Positions 34,687 through 42,253 of a stretch of DNA of 47,586 nucleotides are shown here, one piece after another; positions within the stretch are counted from its first letter, which is position 1; every line of letters begins with the position of its first letter. The notes beneath the pieces are model-generated. The model was given only the letters and a program-made list of their open reading frames with translations, had not been told where the DNA came from and did no database searches. This DNA is from Lachnospira sp900551945 (GTDB taxonomy: Bacteria; Bacillota; Clostridia; Lachnospirales; Lachnospiraceae), in the NCBI GenBank assembly GCA_048380335.1, contig DBFCCI010000009.1, positions 1 to 47,586 of the forward strand. The letters are read 5' to 3'. A program made the translations under genes and the position numbers.

Positions 34687-34871
34687 ACCAACAACTCCTT
34701 TCCACTTACTCTATTAAAATAAAATTTTTCTAACAAACTTATCCACTATCTGTTCCACTTATTTACTAAAATTTCCAAAACTCAACCTTTAACTTATGGG
34801 AAAATTTAACTATTTATCAAATAATATAGGCACATAGAATTGAAAAATCGACTCTCAACCTATGCAAACAA

Positions 34872-34944
34872 TTTAATCACTTATTACTCATAGTGAAACG
34901 AACTGAAAACAGGCATATATTTGGGGTGCATATAATAAGTGTTT
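34872..34944. repeat. Repeat D, copy 1
   Basis: TTTAATCACTTATTACT at the left, CTGAAAACAGGC in the middle and AATAAGTGTTTA at the right. Similar to 34997-35075. The ACTTATTA/TAATAAGT ends are inverted and can pair. Confidence 0.65.
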
Positions 34945-34996
34945 AGTACATCTTAGATAAGCTGTTAAACATTAAAACGTAATTTTTAATTAAAAG

Positions 34997-35075
34997 TTTA
35001 ATCACTTATTACTAAAAACATAGTGGTGCAAATTGAAAACAGGCGTATATTTTTGGTACATATAGTAAGTTTTTA
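34997..35075. repeat. Repeat D, copy 2
   Basis: Shares TTTAATCACTTATTACT, TTGAAAACAGGC and the AGTAAGT end with copy 1, 125 bases away, with insertions in the first third. Confidence 0.65.
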
Positions 35076-35120
35076 AAACTTCAATCATTTATCTTATATA
35101 GACACGCCTCGTAACAAAAG

Positions 35121-35334
35121 GCAGTAGGATTGATATTTTATAGTATATGGTAAAAGCTTAGTAGTTCTTAGTTGTACTATCAATATACAGCGATGCCCCG
35201 ACAGGACGTCGGGGCAAGTAATGAGCGACACGACGTCGTATTCATTACGGTCACGTCTGTTTTTAATACCTAAACAGCACATCTTAGAACTACTTAGCAT
35301 TTATCCATTGACTATAAAATATCAACCCTACTGC
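35121..35334. repeat. Structured repeat A, copy 2
   Basis: 214 bases bounded by GCAGTAGG inverted ends that pair over about 54 bases (35121-35175 with 35280-35334). The core shares an exact 40-base stretch with copy 1 at 35136-35175, then GATG, a GCCCCGAC / GTCGGGGC hairpin (35194-35214 region) and CAAGTAATGAGC. It lies between the HMA and ATPase genes. No transposase frame is inside. Confidence 0.8.
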
Positions 35335-35365
35335 CCTCTACCTGCCAATAAACTAAATTTTACAA

Positions 35366-35584
35366 TTACATTAATATAACGCAATCAGGCTCAACTTTTT
35401 TACAAATTTCTACTACTTCCTTCATAATGTCATCAAACTTATCGTCTTCTGCATCAATTGTCATCTTCTGTGTCATAAAACTTACATTTGCATCATTAAC
35501 ACCATCAAGCTTCTTAATAGCATCTTCCATCTTAGCTGCGCAATTAGCACAATCAAGGTCTTGTAATTTAAACTTCTTCTTCAT
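35366..35584 (-). CDS. Free-standing HMA-domain metal-binding protein
   Basis: 72 residues, a single ferredoxin-like HMA fold. LDCANCAAKMEDAI carries the metal-binding CxxC pair near residues 10-13. The ATG at 35584 has GGAG six bases upstream; the ATG at 35596 is too near its site. It probably delivers Zn2+/Cd2+/Pb2+ to the downstream ATPase, which lacks this domain. The CANC form is typical of the HMA domains of Zn/Cd ATPases rather than of copper chaperones (inference). Confidence 0.88.
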   Translation of the reverse strand: MKKKFKLQDLDCANCAAKMEDAIKKLDGVNDANVSFMTQKMTIDAEDDKFDDIMKEVVEICKKVEPDCVILM

Positions 35585-35842
35585 AGCAATCTCCATTCCT
35601 ACACACTCTTTTATATTTTTATTTAATTATATATGTATTATGTGTGTTTAATACAAATACATTATCTTTAGATTAACCATAATAATAAAAATTGTAATCT
35701 AAAACAGTTACAATCTATGTCAGATATTCTTACATTATCCTATTATTACTAATTACATTTAACATATAATCTTTTACAACTAACCATATTAAAAATCACT
35801 ATACTTTTAAAAATATATAGTTCAAAAATATTATATGGTATC

Positions 35843-36205
35843 TTATTCCATTATATGTTCCATTCCCATGTTAAGAATTTCGTGAACGTGTGAGTCATCA
35901 AGAGAATAATAAACTGACTTGCCCTCTCTCCTACTCTTAATAAGTTTCGCCTGTCTTAATACCTTTAATTGATGAGATATTGCCGACTGGTTCATGTTAA
36001 GAAGTTGTGCTATATCACATACACATAATTCCTTTACATGAAGAACATATAAAATTCTTATTCTTGTCTTGTCACCAAATACCTTAAATATATCAGCAAG
36101 GCTTTCAAGACATTCATCATCAGGAAGACTTTTTCTGACTTCACATACTACATTATCATGTACTTCAAACATATCACAACAATCTGTTTCAAACTTATTA
36201 TTCAT
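35843..36205 (-). CDS. ArsR/SmtB-family metal-sensing repressor
   Basis: 120 residues from the ATG at 36205 (AGGTG upstream); a frame from 36226 would add seven residues without a site. Winged-helix core: GDKTRIRILYVLHVKELCVC (alpha-3 with CxC), then MNQSAISHQLKVLRQAKLI as the recognition helix. An alpha-5-type site DDSHVHEILNMGMEH is present, as in SmtB/CzrA, along with N-terminal CC. It can therefore sense soft and borderline metals such as Zn, Cd or Pb. It starts the HMA-ATPase unit and its promoter contains a matching operator. Confidence 0.92.
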   Translation of the reverse strand: MNNKFETDCCDMFEVHDNVVCEVRKSLPDDECLESLADIFKVFGDKTRIRILYVLHVKELCVCDIAQLLNMNQSAISHQLKVLRQAKLIKSRREGKSVYYSLDDSHVHEILNMGMEHIME

Positions 36206-36224
36206 AATCACACCTTTCTGAAAC

Positions 36225-36244
36225 ATATGAATATCTGTTCACAT
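36225..36244 (-). promoter_or_regulatory. ArsR/SmtB operator
   Basis: ATATGAATATCTGTTCACAT, an imperfect palindrome of the SmtB/CadC class (ATATGAAxA ... TxTTCAxAT). It sits a few bases downstream of the -10 and overlaps the start of the message, so binding would block transcription. Confidence 0.7.
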
Positions 36245-36248
36245 GTTC

Positions 36249-36277
36249 ACTATAGCACTTATTATATTACTTTGCAA
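36249..36277 (-). promoter_or_regulatory. Promoter of the arsR-HMA-ATPase unit
   Basis: Minus strand TTGCAA (36272-36277), 17-base spacer, TATAGT (36249-36254). Confidence 0.7.
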
Positions 36278-36382
36278 GTATTTTTAACTTATATATATAA
36301 TTTTTTTTACATATAGATACTGACTATTCTCTACAACAAGCTGTTGAAGGGGCACCATCTATTTTTATTATAATAAAAATAA

Positions 36383-36456
36383 CTCAAGGGAACAACCTTT
36401 ATAGTATAAGACAATTAATTCTAAGCCATATACTATAAAGACTATTCCCTTGTTTT
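36383..36456. terminator. Long terminator hairpin, possibly a repeat A relative
   Basis: CAAGGGAA pairs with TTCCCTTG, and CTTTATAGTATA with TATACTATAAAG inside. TTTTT follows on the plus strand, and TTATTTTT on the minus strand, where it would end the Mrp transcript. The minus strand reads TTATAGTATATGG-CTTAG, shared in part with repeat A. 36457-36652 is otherwise without features. Confidence 0.65.
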
Positions 36457-36652
36457 TCAACAATAGTTAATGAATATTTATAATTTACTAAATATCCACT
36501 TATAATACTATTATCACATTTTATCAAAAGTATAAACTTCTTCTAACACAATTAAAAATAGTTGTACTTCTACTAATATAAGCAAGCTGCATACTTATTG
36601 CAGTACAAATATGGAACTTGCTTAATTTTGTTAAAATATTTGTATTAAACCT

Positions 36653-37474
36653 TTATTTAATACGTTCAAATATTTCATTAAGAGCTTCAACATCTAATTC
36701 TTCTGCTTTTCCTGCGTCAACCTTTGAAGCTGTTTCAGGGTCGATAGGAAGCTTTGCTATTGTTTCAATTCCATTTTCTTCAGCTATCTTTTCAATATTA
36801 CTCTTTCCGTAAATATAGTGAACATTTCCACAATCTGGACATTTAAAGTATGACATATTCTCAACAATACCAAGTACTGGCACATTCATCATTTTAGCCA
36901 TATTAACTGCCTTTTCAACTATCATTGAAACAAGCTCCTGTGGAGATGTCACAATAATAATCCCATCTACTGGAAGTGACTGGAATATTGTAAGAGGTAC
37001 ATCTCCTGTTCCAGGTGGACAGTCAATAAACATACAATCCACATCGTCCCATTCTACATTTTCCCAAAACTCTCTAACTGCATTTGCAATAACTGGACCT
37101 CTCCATATTACTGGGTCAGTTTCATTTTCCATAAGAAGATTAACAGACATTATCTTAATACCTTCTTTTGTAACTGCCGGATATATAACTGTTCCGGCTT
37201 CATCACAACCTACTCTACCCTTAACTCCAAATGACTTAGGAATTGAAGGACCAGTTATATCAGCATCAAGGATAGCTGTCTTTAAACCACTTTTAGCTGA
37301 TTTAACTGCCATCATTGAAGTTACAAGGGATTTACCAACACCACCCTTACCACTTACAACAGCAATTACTTTTTTTACATTACTATTATTAGCATTTCTT
37401 AATTTTTCTGGCTGTGTTCTGTCAGCGCAATCTGAACCACAGCTTCCACAATCATGTGTACAATCTTGACTCAT
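36653..37474 (-). CDS. Mrp/NBP35-family iron-sulfur carrier ATPase
   Basis: 273 residues. Deviant Walker A SGKGGVGKSLVTS (near 42), FIDCPPGTGDVPL and a C-terminal-region CPDCG pair near 216-219. The N-terminus adds CTHDCGSCGSDC, four cysteines in about twelve residues, recalling the N-terminal cluster of NBP35-type proteins. Such ATPases assemble or hand over Fe-S clusters in the cytosol. Stand-alone gene, 97 bases downstream of the NSS transporter. Confidence 0.9.
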   Translation of the reverse strand: MSQDCTHDCGSCGSDCADRTQPEKLRNANNSNVKKVIAVVSGKGGVGKSLVTSMMAVKSAKSGLKTAILDADITGPSIPKSFGVKGRVGCDEAGTVIYPAVTKEGIKIMSVNLLMENETDPVIWRGPVIANAVREFWENVEWDDVDCMFIDCPPGTGDVPLTIFQSLPVDGIIIVTSPQELVSMIVEKAVNMAKMMNVPVLGIVENMSYFKCPDCGNVHYIYGKSNIEKIAEENGIETIAKLPIDPETASKVDAGKAEELDVEALNEIFERIK

Positions 37475-37571
37475 ATTATTATCCTATCCTTTCTACGTCA
37501 ATATATAAATCCCCAACTTATCACTTTACGCAACATAAGTTGGGGACTGATTTAACAAGATTTTATATTAA

Positions 37572-39041
37572 TTATTTCTTTTTCTTTGTTGCCTTTAAAG
37601 AAAAGCTTATTACTATTGTAAGGAACAAAAATGCAATTATCATCCACTTTATAAGCTCTGCTGTTCCCTTTGGACTAAACATATCATAGTAGCCTTTTAT
37701 ATATACAACAATTACGATAAGTGGCAATACATAAGACATGTAACCTTTTACCCATACTGGAAAATTAAAGCCCTTTCCAGTATCAACTTCTTTTACAAAG
37801 TTATCAAAGCCCCAACCATTCTTTCTTGTACAGAAAAGAACAAATACAAGACCACCTAATGGAAGTATATTGTAAGACACAATAAAGTCTTCCAAATCCA
37901 TTATTGTTGAGCCTGCGCCCATTGGTGTTATTCCTGATAACACATTATAACCTAATACTGCTGGCATTGAAAGAATTATAACACCAAAAATATTAATAAG
38001 AACTGCTTTTTTTCTTTCTATGTTCCATATTTCCATTGTCATTGCAATAATATTTTCAAATACAGCTATTACTGTTGAAATAGAAGCGAATACCATAAAT
38101 ATAAAGAACATTGTTCCCCATATTCTACCACCTACCATATTGTTAAATACATTTGGCAAAGTAATAAATAAAAGTGATGGGCCTGAATCTGGCTGTACTC
38201 CAAATGCAAAACAAGCTGGTATTATTATTATTCCCGCTGTTATAGCAATAAATGTATCAAGTATTACTACATTTAATGACTCATTTGTGAGCTTGTGGTC
38301 TTTTTCAAGATAACTACCAAAAATACACATCGACCCCATACCAACACTTAATGTAAAGAACGCATGTGTCAATGCTGCAAAAATAACATTTCCCCAACCT
38401 TTTTGTGCAGCTCTTTCTATATCAGGTACAAGATAAAACTTTAACCCTTCTAAAGCATTATCAAGTGTCAGAGAATTAAATGCAAGCACTACCATAAGCA
38501 CCATTAAACATATCATCATTACTTTTGTAATCTTTTCAACGCCATTTTGAACACCTAGCGAACATATACCAAATGCTATAAGAATTACTACTACAGTCCA
38601 AAACATCATTTTTACTGGTGAAGCAAGCATTGTGCTAAATTGCTCTGTTATCTCATGTGCATCTAATCCAGACAAATTACCTACTGCTGAATTATACGCA
38701 TAATACATCATCCAGCCACTTACCATTGTATAAAACATCATAAGTAAGTAATTACCAAACAAGCCGAACCACTTAGCTCTATGCCAATTACTCTTTTCGC
38801 TTTCAAGCAATGGAAATGCTTGTGCTATACTTTTTTTACTTCCTCGCCCAACTGCAAATTCACAGACAAGAATTGGCCATGCTATTATCGCCATGAATAA
38901 CAAGTAGATAAGCAAGAACACCGCGCCACCGTTTTCCCCACATATATACGGGAACTTCCACACGTTACCAAGACCAATAGCGCAACCCGCCGATACAAGG
39001 ATAAAGCCTAATCTTGATTTAAACTTCTCTCTTTCTTTCAT
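37572..39041 (-). CDS. Neurotransmitter:sodium symporter (NSS) family transporter
   Basis: 489 residues, LeuT fold with about 12 helices. Motifs: ILVSAGCAIGLGNVWKFPYI (TM1 sodium site), GENGGAVFLLIYL, TLSVGMGSMCIFGSYL (TM6) and MVFASISTVIAVFENI (TM8). Prokaryotic members import amino acids such as leucine, tryptophan or tyrosine with Na+. Substrate not predictable. No partner gene. Confidence 0.92.
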   Translation of the reverse strand: MKEREKFKSRLGFILVSAGCAIGLGNVWKFPYICGENGGAVFLLIYLLFMAIIAWPILVCEFAVGRGSKKSIAQAFPLLESEKSNWHRAKWFGLFGNYLLMMFYTMVSGWMMYYAYNSAVGNLSGLDAHEITEQFSTMLASPVKMMFWTVVVILIAFGICSLGVQNGVEKITKVMMICLMVLMVVLAFNSLTLDNALEGLKFYLVPDIERAAQKGWGNVIFAALTHAFFTLSVGMGSMCIFGSYLEKDHKLTNESLNVVILDTFIAITAGIIIIPACFAFGVQPDSGPSLLFITLPNVFNNMVGGRIWGTMFFIFMVFASISTVIAVFENIIAMTMEIWNIERKKAVLINIFGVIILSMPAVLGYNVLSGITPMGAGSTIMDLEDFIVSYNILPLGGLVFVLFCTRKNGWGFDNFVKEVDTGKGFNFPVWVKGYMSYVLPLIVIVVYIKGYYDMFSPKGTAELIKWMIIAFLFLTIVISFSLKATKKKK

Positions 39042-39097
39042 AAATAAACCCTTTCATATATTATATATAAATATGAGAACCTCGCTCTGCAGCTTCT

Positions 39098-39163
39098 CAA
39101 ATTATCACAACAGTCACCAAAGCCTTGTGAAAGTACAGACTTTGCATCGTTGTTTGCATAACA
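39098..39163. repeat. Dispersed repeat C, copy 5
   Basis: CACAACAGTCACCAAAG, CCTTGTGAAAGTACAGAC and ATCGTTGTTTGCATAAC. Abuts the NSS terminator, in the same orientation as the other four copies. Confidence 0.7.
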
Positions 39164-39167
39164 CAAA

Positions 39168-39197
39168 AAGCGGATAAGAACTTAATCTCATCCGCTT
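39168..39197 (-). terminator. NSS transporter terminator
   Basis: AAGCGGATgAGA / TCTtATCCGCTT on the minus strand, then TTTTG. It lies about 125 bases upstream (plus) of the NSS start, so it stops transcripts entering from the right instead. Confidence 0.55.
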
Positions 39198-39341
39198 CTG
39201 TTATTAATTATTACTATAAAAACATATGAGCTTATAATAATCTAATTTCTTTTAATGTATTTGTCCTAATAGCGCATTAAGCAACTATAAATTTTATAAT
39301 AATTATAAATTAATCATCATTTGTTTAATTAGTACCAAAAA

Positions 39342-39489
39342 ATGCCTATGATTATCTTAATAATTATATCATTAAATAGAATTTATGTAAAGTATATTTT
39401 AAAGTAAAAAAATAACCGCCCCACGCCAATGGATACGGTTATTTTATAATAACTTAAACTCTAAAGGCTAATCATCTATAGGTAGCACC
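39342..39489 (+). pseudogene. Probable relic of a type I toxin-antitoxin locus (holin-like toxin family)
   Basis: A 21-codon hydrophobic frame (39342-39407, MPMIILIIIS...YILK) with no ribosome site stops just before AAAAAATAACCG. A hairpin AATAACCG / CGGTTATT (39411-39418, 39436-39443) follows, then GGCTAATCATCTATAGGTAGCACC-like sequence at 39466-39489. From memory, this order and these sequences match small holin-like (TxpA-type) type I toxin loci of Firmicutes, where the last part belongs to the antitoxin RNA. The toxin frame seems decayed. Not searched. Confidence 0.5.
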
Positions 39490-39580
39490 TTTTTCATATT
39501 ATTATATTACTCCATTTATATATTTATGTCAAATGTATTGCTTAGTACACTCGAAATATCATCTACAAACTGCAAGTTGT

Positions 39581-40033
39581 CTATTTCAATACATCTACCC
39601 ATTTGTTATTTTCTTTGTAGAAAAAATACTCACTGAAATTTTCTTTTAAAAAAACTTCCAACATTTTTTCCATTCCATCTGCTAAATTTGCTTTTTTCAT
39701 CTCATCTATTTCTGTCCAATAAACTTGCCCCTCATTAGATGATGACAATTTCCCCTCAAATTTATCAGTTTTATATAATAAAACCATATATCTTGAACCA
39801 TCATCATTTGACCAATCTTTTATTCCACACAATATAGGTGAAAAAATTGTTAATCCCGTTTCCTCAAACACTTCACGGATTACAGCATCAGTAAAAGCTT
39901 CCCCTTTTTCTACATGACCACCCGGAAATGTAACACCACAATAACCTTTATCAATTTTATCTTGTACTAAAACCTTATTACCATCGTATATCATACACAT
40001 ATTAGTTATCGTAACAACTTCTGTCCTATCCAT
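39581..40033 (-). CDS. NUDIX hydrolase
   Basis: 150 residues. The Nudix box GGHVEKGEAFTDAVIREVFE-ETGL is complete (near residues 39-62), so Mg2+-dependent pyrophosphohydrolase activity on a nucleoside diphosphate derivative is expected. Resembles MutT/8-oxo-dGTPase-like proteins (CMIYDGNKVLVQDK). Substrate unknown. The ATG at 40033 has GGAGG five bases upstream; an in-frame TTG at 40045 gives a longer frame. The plus-strand hairpin at 39411-39443 may end it. Confidence 0.88.
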   Translation of the reverse strand: MDRTEVVTITNMCMIYDGNKVLVQDKIDKGYCGVTFPGGHVEKGEAFTDAVIREVFEETGLTIFSPILCGIKDWSNDDGSRYMVLLYKTDKFEGKLSSSNEGQVYWTEIDEMKKANLADGMEKMLEVFLKENFSEYFFYKENNKWVDVLK

Positions 40034-40182
40034 ATACACCTCCAAAAATTAGAATTTGCCAAATCACGATTTCTTTTACTCATTTTAACATAAAACTCAT
40101 CATAGTTACTACTCCAATTCTCAATCATTCCACTTTCCACATTCTTATATCTCAACACCCTCTTGCCCCCTGGTTCACTACG

Positions 40183-40219
40183 ACAAAAAAATAAGGGAAT
40201 GGTTGAAAAACCATTCCCA
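40183..40219 (-). terminator. Terminator of the six-tRNA operon
   Basis: GGGAATGGTT / AACCATTCCC stem followed by TTATTTTTTT on the minus strand. Confidence 0.9.
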
Positions 40220-40225
40220 TCTTAA

Positions 40226-40298
40226 TGAGCCCACCGGGGTTCGAACCCGGGACACCTAGATTAAAAGTCTAGTGCTCTACCAACTGAGCTATGAGCCC
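40226..40298 (-). tRNA. tRNA-Lys (anticodon UUU)
   Basis: Acceptor GGGCTCA/TGGGCTC-type, anticodon arm CTAGA-CTTTTAA-TCTAG, TTCGAAC T-loop. No encoded CCA. Last in the operon. Confidence 0.95.
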
Positions 40299-40331
40299 TT
40301 ATATTATATTAAAGGATAATTTATATCCAAA

Positions 40332-40404
40332 CTGGGCTAGCTGGATTCGAACCAGCGTAATGCAGGGATCAAAACCCTGTGCCTTACCGCTTGGCGATAG
40401 CCCA
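40332..40404 (-). tRNA. tRNA-Gln (anticodon UUG)
   Basis: Acceptor TGGGCTA/TAGCCCA, anticodon arm CAGGG-TTTTGAT-CCCTG, TTCGAAT T-loop. Confidence 0.95.
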
Positions 40405-40411
40405 AGACCAG

Positions 40412-40486
40412 GGTGGGTACAGGGATTCGAACCCTGGGCCTTCAGAGCCACAATCTGACGCGCTAACCAGCTGCGCTATACCCACC
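40412..40486 (-). tRNA. tRNA-His (anticodon GUG)
   Basis: Acceptor GTGGGTA/TACCCAC with the extra 5' G opposite C73, anticodon arm TCAGA-TTGTGGC-TCTGA. Confidence 0.95.
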
Positions 40487-40497
40487 ATAAAAAAAAG

Positions 40498-40571
<74 letters not shown>

Positions 40572-40575
40572 ACGA

Positions 40576-40646
40576 AGCGGGTGATGGGAATCGAACCCAC
40601 GTATCTAGCTTGGAAGGCTAGTGTTCTACCATTGAACTACACCCGC
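40576..40646 (-). tRNA. tRNA-Gly (anticodon UCC)
   Basis: Acceptor GCGGGTG/CACCCGC, anticodon arm CTAGC-CTTCCAA-GCTAG. Confidence 0.95.
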
Positions 40647-40663
40647 AAATATTTAGTTGTAAG

Positions 40664-40738
40664 TCGGGGTGACAGGATTCGAACCTGCGACCTCTTGATC
40701 CCAAATCAAGCGCTCTAGCCAAGCTGAGCCACACCCCG
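40664..40738 (-). tRNA. tRNA-Pro (anticodon UGG)
   Basis: Acceptor CGGGGTG/CACCCCG, anticodon arm CTTGA-TTTGGGA-TCAAG. First gene of the six-tRNA operon. Confidence 0.95.
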
Positions 40739-40810
40739 TTAAGTGATGTTCTTAATTATTCACTTGCTATTTCGTTACTGTGTTTTGTTTAGTACCGCAA
40801 CGCAAGAATG

Positions 40811-40839
40811 ATTATATTATAAGAGCATCATAATGTCAA
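40811..40839 (-). promoter_or_regulatory. Promoter of the six-tRNA operon
   Basis: Consensus TTGACA (40834-40839), 17-base spacer, TATAAT (40811-40816). 40840-41030 beyond it holds nothing I can support. Confidence 0.8.
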
Positions 40840-41029
40840 CACTTTTTTTCAATTTTTTTAATTTTTTTCAAAAAAAGTAAAAAATGATAACTTTAACCCC
40901 TATTTTAAAGAATAAGCCTAACATTTTAATACTTAAGTAGCTATTCACAACTTGTTTTTTTACTTAACTATAATAATAAATCAATATTTTGCACTCCACC
41001 TATTGAACACTAGGGTTGTGGCACTAAGA

Positions 41030-41088
41030 AAAATTTATACAAAATATAGATATTTAATCAATAAGTCTATATCTTATATAAATTTTTG
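41030..41088 (-). terminator. Terminator after the phosphodiesterase gene
   Basis: AAAAATTTATA and TATAAATTTTT arms with an inner ATATAGA/TCTATAT stem. A T-rich end occurs on either strand. Confidence 0.65.
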
Positions 41089-41111
41089 TTAATGCAACAG
41101 CACCTTTCTGT

Positions 41112-41594
41112 TTATACATATTTTAATTCAAAAGTAGCACTTCCATCGTCAGCTACTTCCATCATTATGTACGTTGGCCTATGGTCAGCTTGTCTAGGAT
41201 ATGATATACTGCCAGGATTAATAAGTATCACATCTTCTCCTATATCTATAAGTGGTCTATGCGTATGACCAAACATAACTATATCAAACCCTCTTGACTT
41301 ACATTCCTGCTTTATAACCTGCAAATCAAGTGAAACATAGTAATAATGACCATGTGTAAGAAGTACCTTATACTTTCCAATTTTAGTTTCTATTTCTTTA
41401 TCATATCTAGCATAGTAATCATTATTTCCCGGAACCATAAGCACTTTACAGCCAGCCATATCAGTAATTATATCTTCTTCACCTTCAATATCCCCAAGAT
41501 GAATAAGCATATCTATTTTACCCTCATTATATAAAGCTTCCATAAGATTACCATGTCTTTTATGAGTATCACTTACAATCATTATTCTTTGCAT
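41112..41594 (-). CDS. YfcE/MJ0936-type phosphodiesterase
   Basis: 160 residues, calcineurin-like metallophosphoesterase. All metal motifs are seen: VSDTHKRHGN, HLGDIEGEED, VPGNNDYY, THGHYY and FGHTHRP. Proteins of this type hydrolyse bis-pNPP in vitro; the natural substrate is unknown. It starts 52 bases after the ITPase stop, the usual Firmicute arrangement of these two genes. Confidence 0.93.
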   Translation of the reverse strand: MQRIMIVSDTHKRHGNLMEALYNEGKIDMLIHLGDIEGEEDIITDMAGCKVLMVPGNNDYYARYDKEIETKIGKYKVLLTHGHYYYVSLDLQVIKQECKSRGFDIVMFGHTHRPLIDIGEDVILINPGSISYPRQADHRPTYIMMEVADDGSATFELKYV

Positions 41595-41645
41595 ACTTTA
41601 AAATACCTCATCTTTCTTACACAAATACATTAATATTACAATAAA

Positions 41646-42242
41646 TTAACTTAAATACTCCTGCAACTGTGTTTTTAACTTTTCAAGTGCTTTTCCCCTG
41701 TGACTTATTTTATTTTTTTCCTCAGAAGAAAGCTGTGCTGATGTTTTTTGATATTCCGGAAGATACATAATAGGGTCATAACCAAACCCATTTTCTCCCA
41801 TCGGCTTATCAGCTATAAGTCCTTCCATTGTTCCCCTTGCTATAATATTTTTCCCATCTGGAAAAACTACTGCCATAGCACATACAAATCTAGCACTTCT
41901 ATCTGTTCCCTTCACTCCATCTAATCTTTGTATTATTGCATTATTTTTTATATCATAAGAAGTATCATGTCCCATATATCTTGCTGAATATATTCCCGGC
42001 TCTTTGTTAAGATAATCCACTTCAAGTCCAGAGTCATCTGCTATTGTTATCTCCCCTGTCATTTTCATAATAGCTTCTGCTTTTATAAGAGCATTTTCTT
42101 CAAATGTGCTACCATTTTCTTCTATATCAACATCAAGCCCTGCTTCCTTCATTGAAATAACTTCTACATTCATATCTTTTAAGATTTCTTTAACTTCTGC
42201 AATCTTACCCTTATTATTAGATGCCAAAATTATCTTTTTCAT
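41646..42242 (-). CDS. Inosine/xanthosine triphosphate pyrophosphatase (RdgB/HAM1)
   Basis: Removes ITP, dITP and XTP from the nucleotide pool. 198 residues. Motifs: ILASNNKGKIAEVKEIL, ADDSGLEVDYLNKEPGIYSA and GENGFGYDPI, with SHRGKALEKL at the end. I chose the ATG at 42242 with GGAGAG upstream; the ATG at 42254 overlaps the stop of the protease gene and has no site. Member of a run of overlapping genes from rlmL-like to the phosphodiesterase. Confidence 0.94.
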   Translation of the reverse strand: MKKIILASNNKGKIAEVKEILKDMNVEVISMKEAGLDVDIEENGSTFEENALIKAEAIMKMTGEITIADDSGLEVDYLNKEPGIYSARYMGHDTSYDIKNNAIIQRLDGVKGTDRSARFVCAMAVVFPDGKNIIARGTMEGLIADKPMGENGFGYDPIMYLPEYQKTSAQLSSEEKNKISHRGKALEKLKTQLQEYLS

Positions 42243-42253
42243 GTTTCTCTCCA

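Noticed and set aside
35094..35300. 68-residue open frame in repeat A copy 2
   Set aside because: Lies in an inverted-repeat element, no ribosome site, and not open in copy 1.
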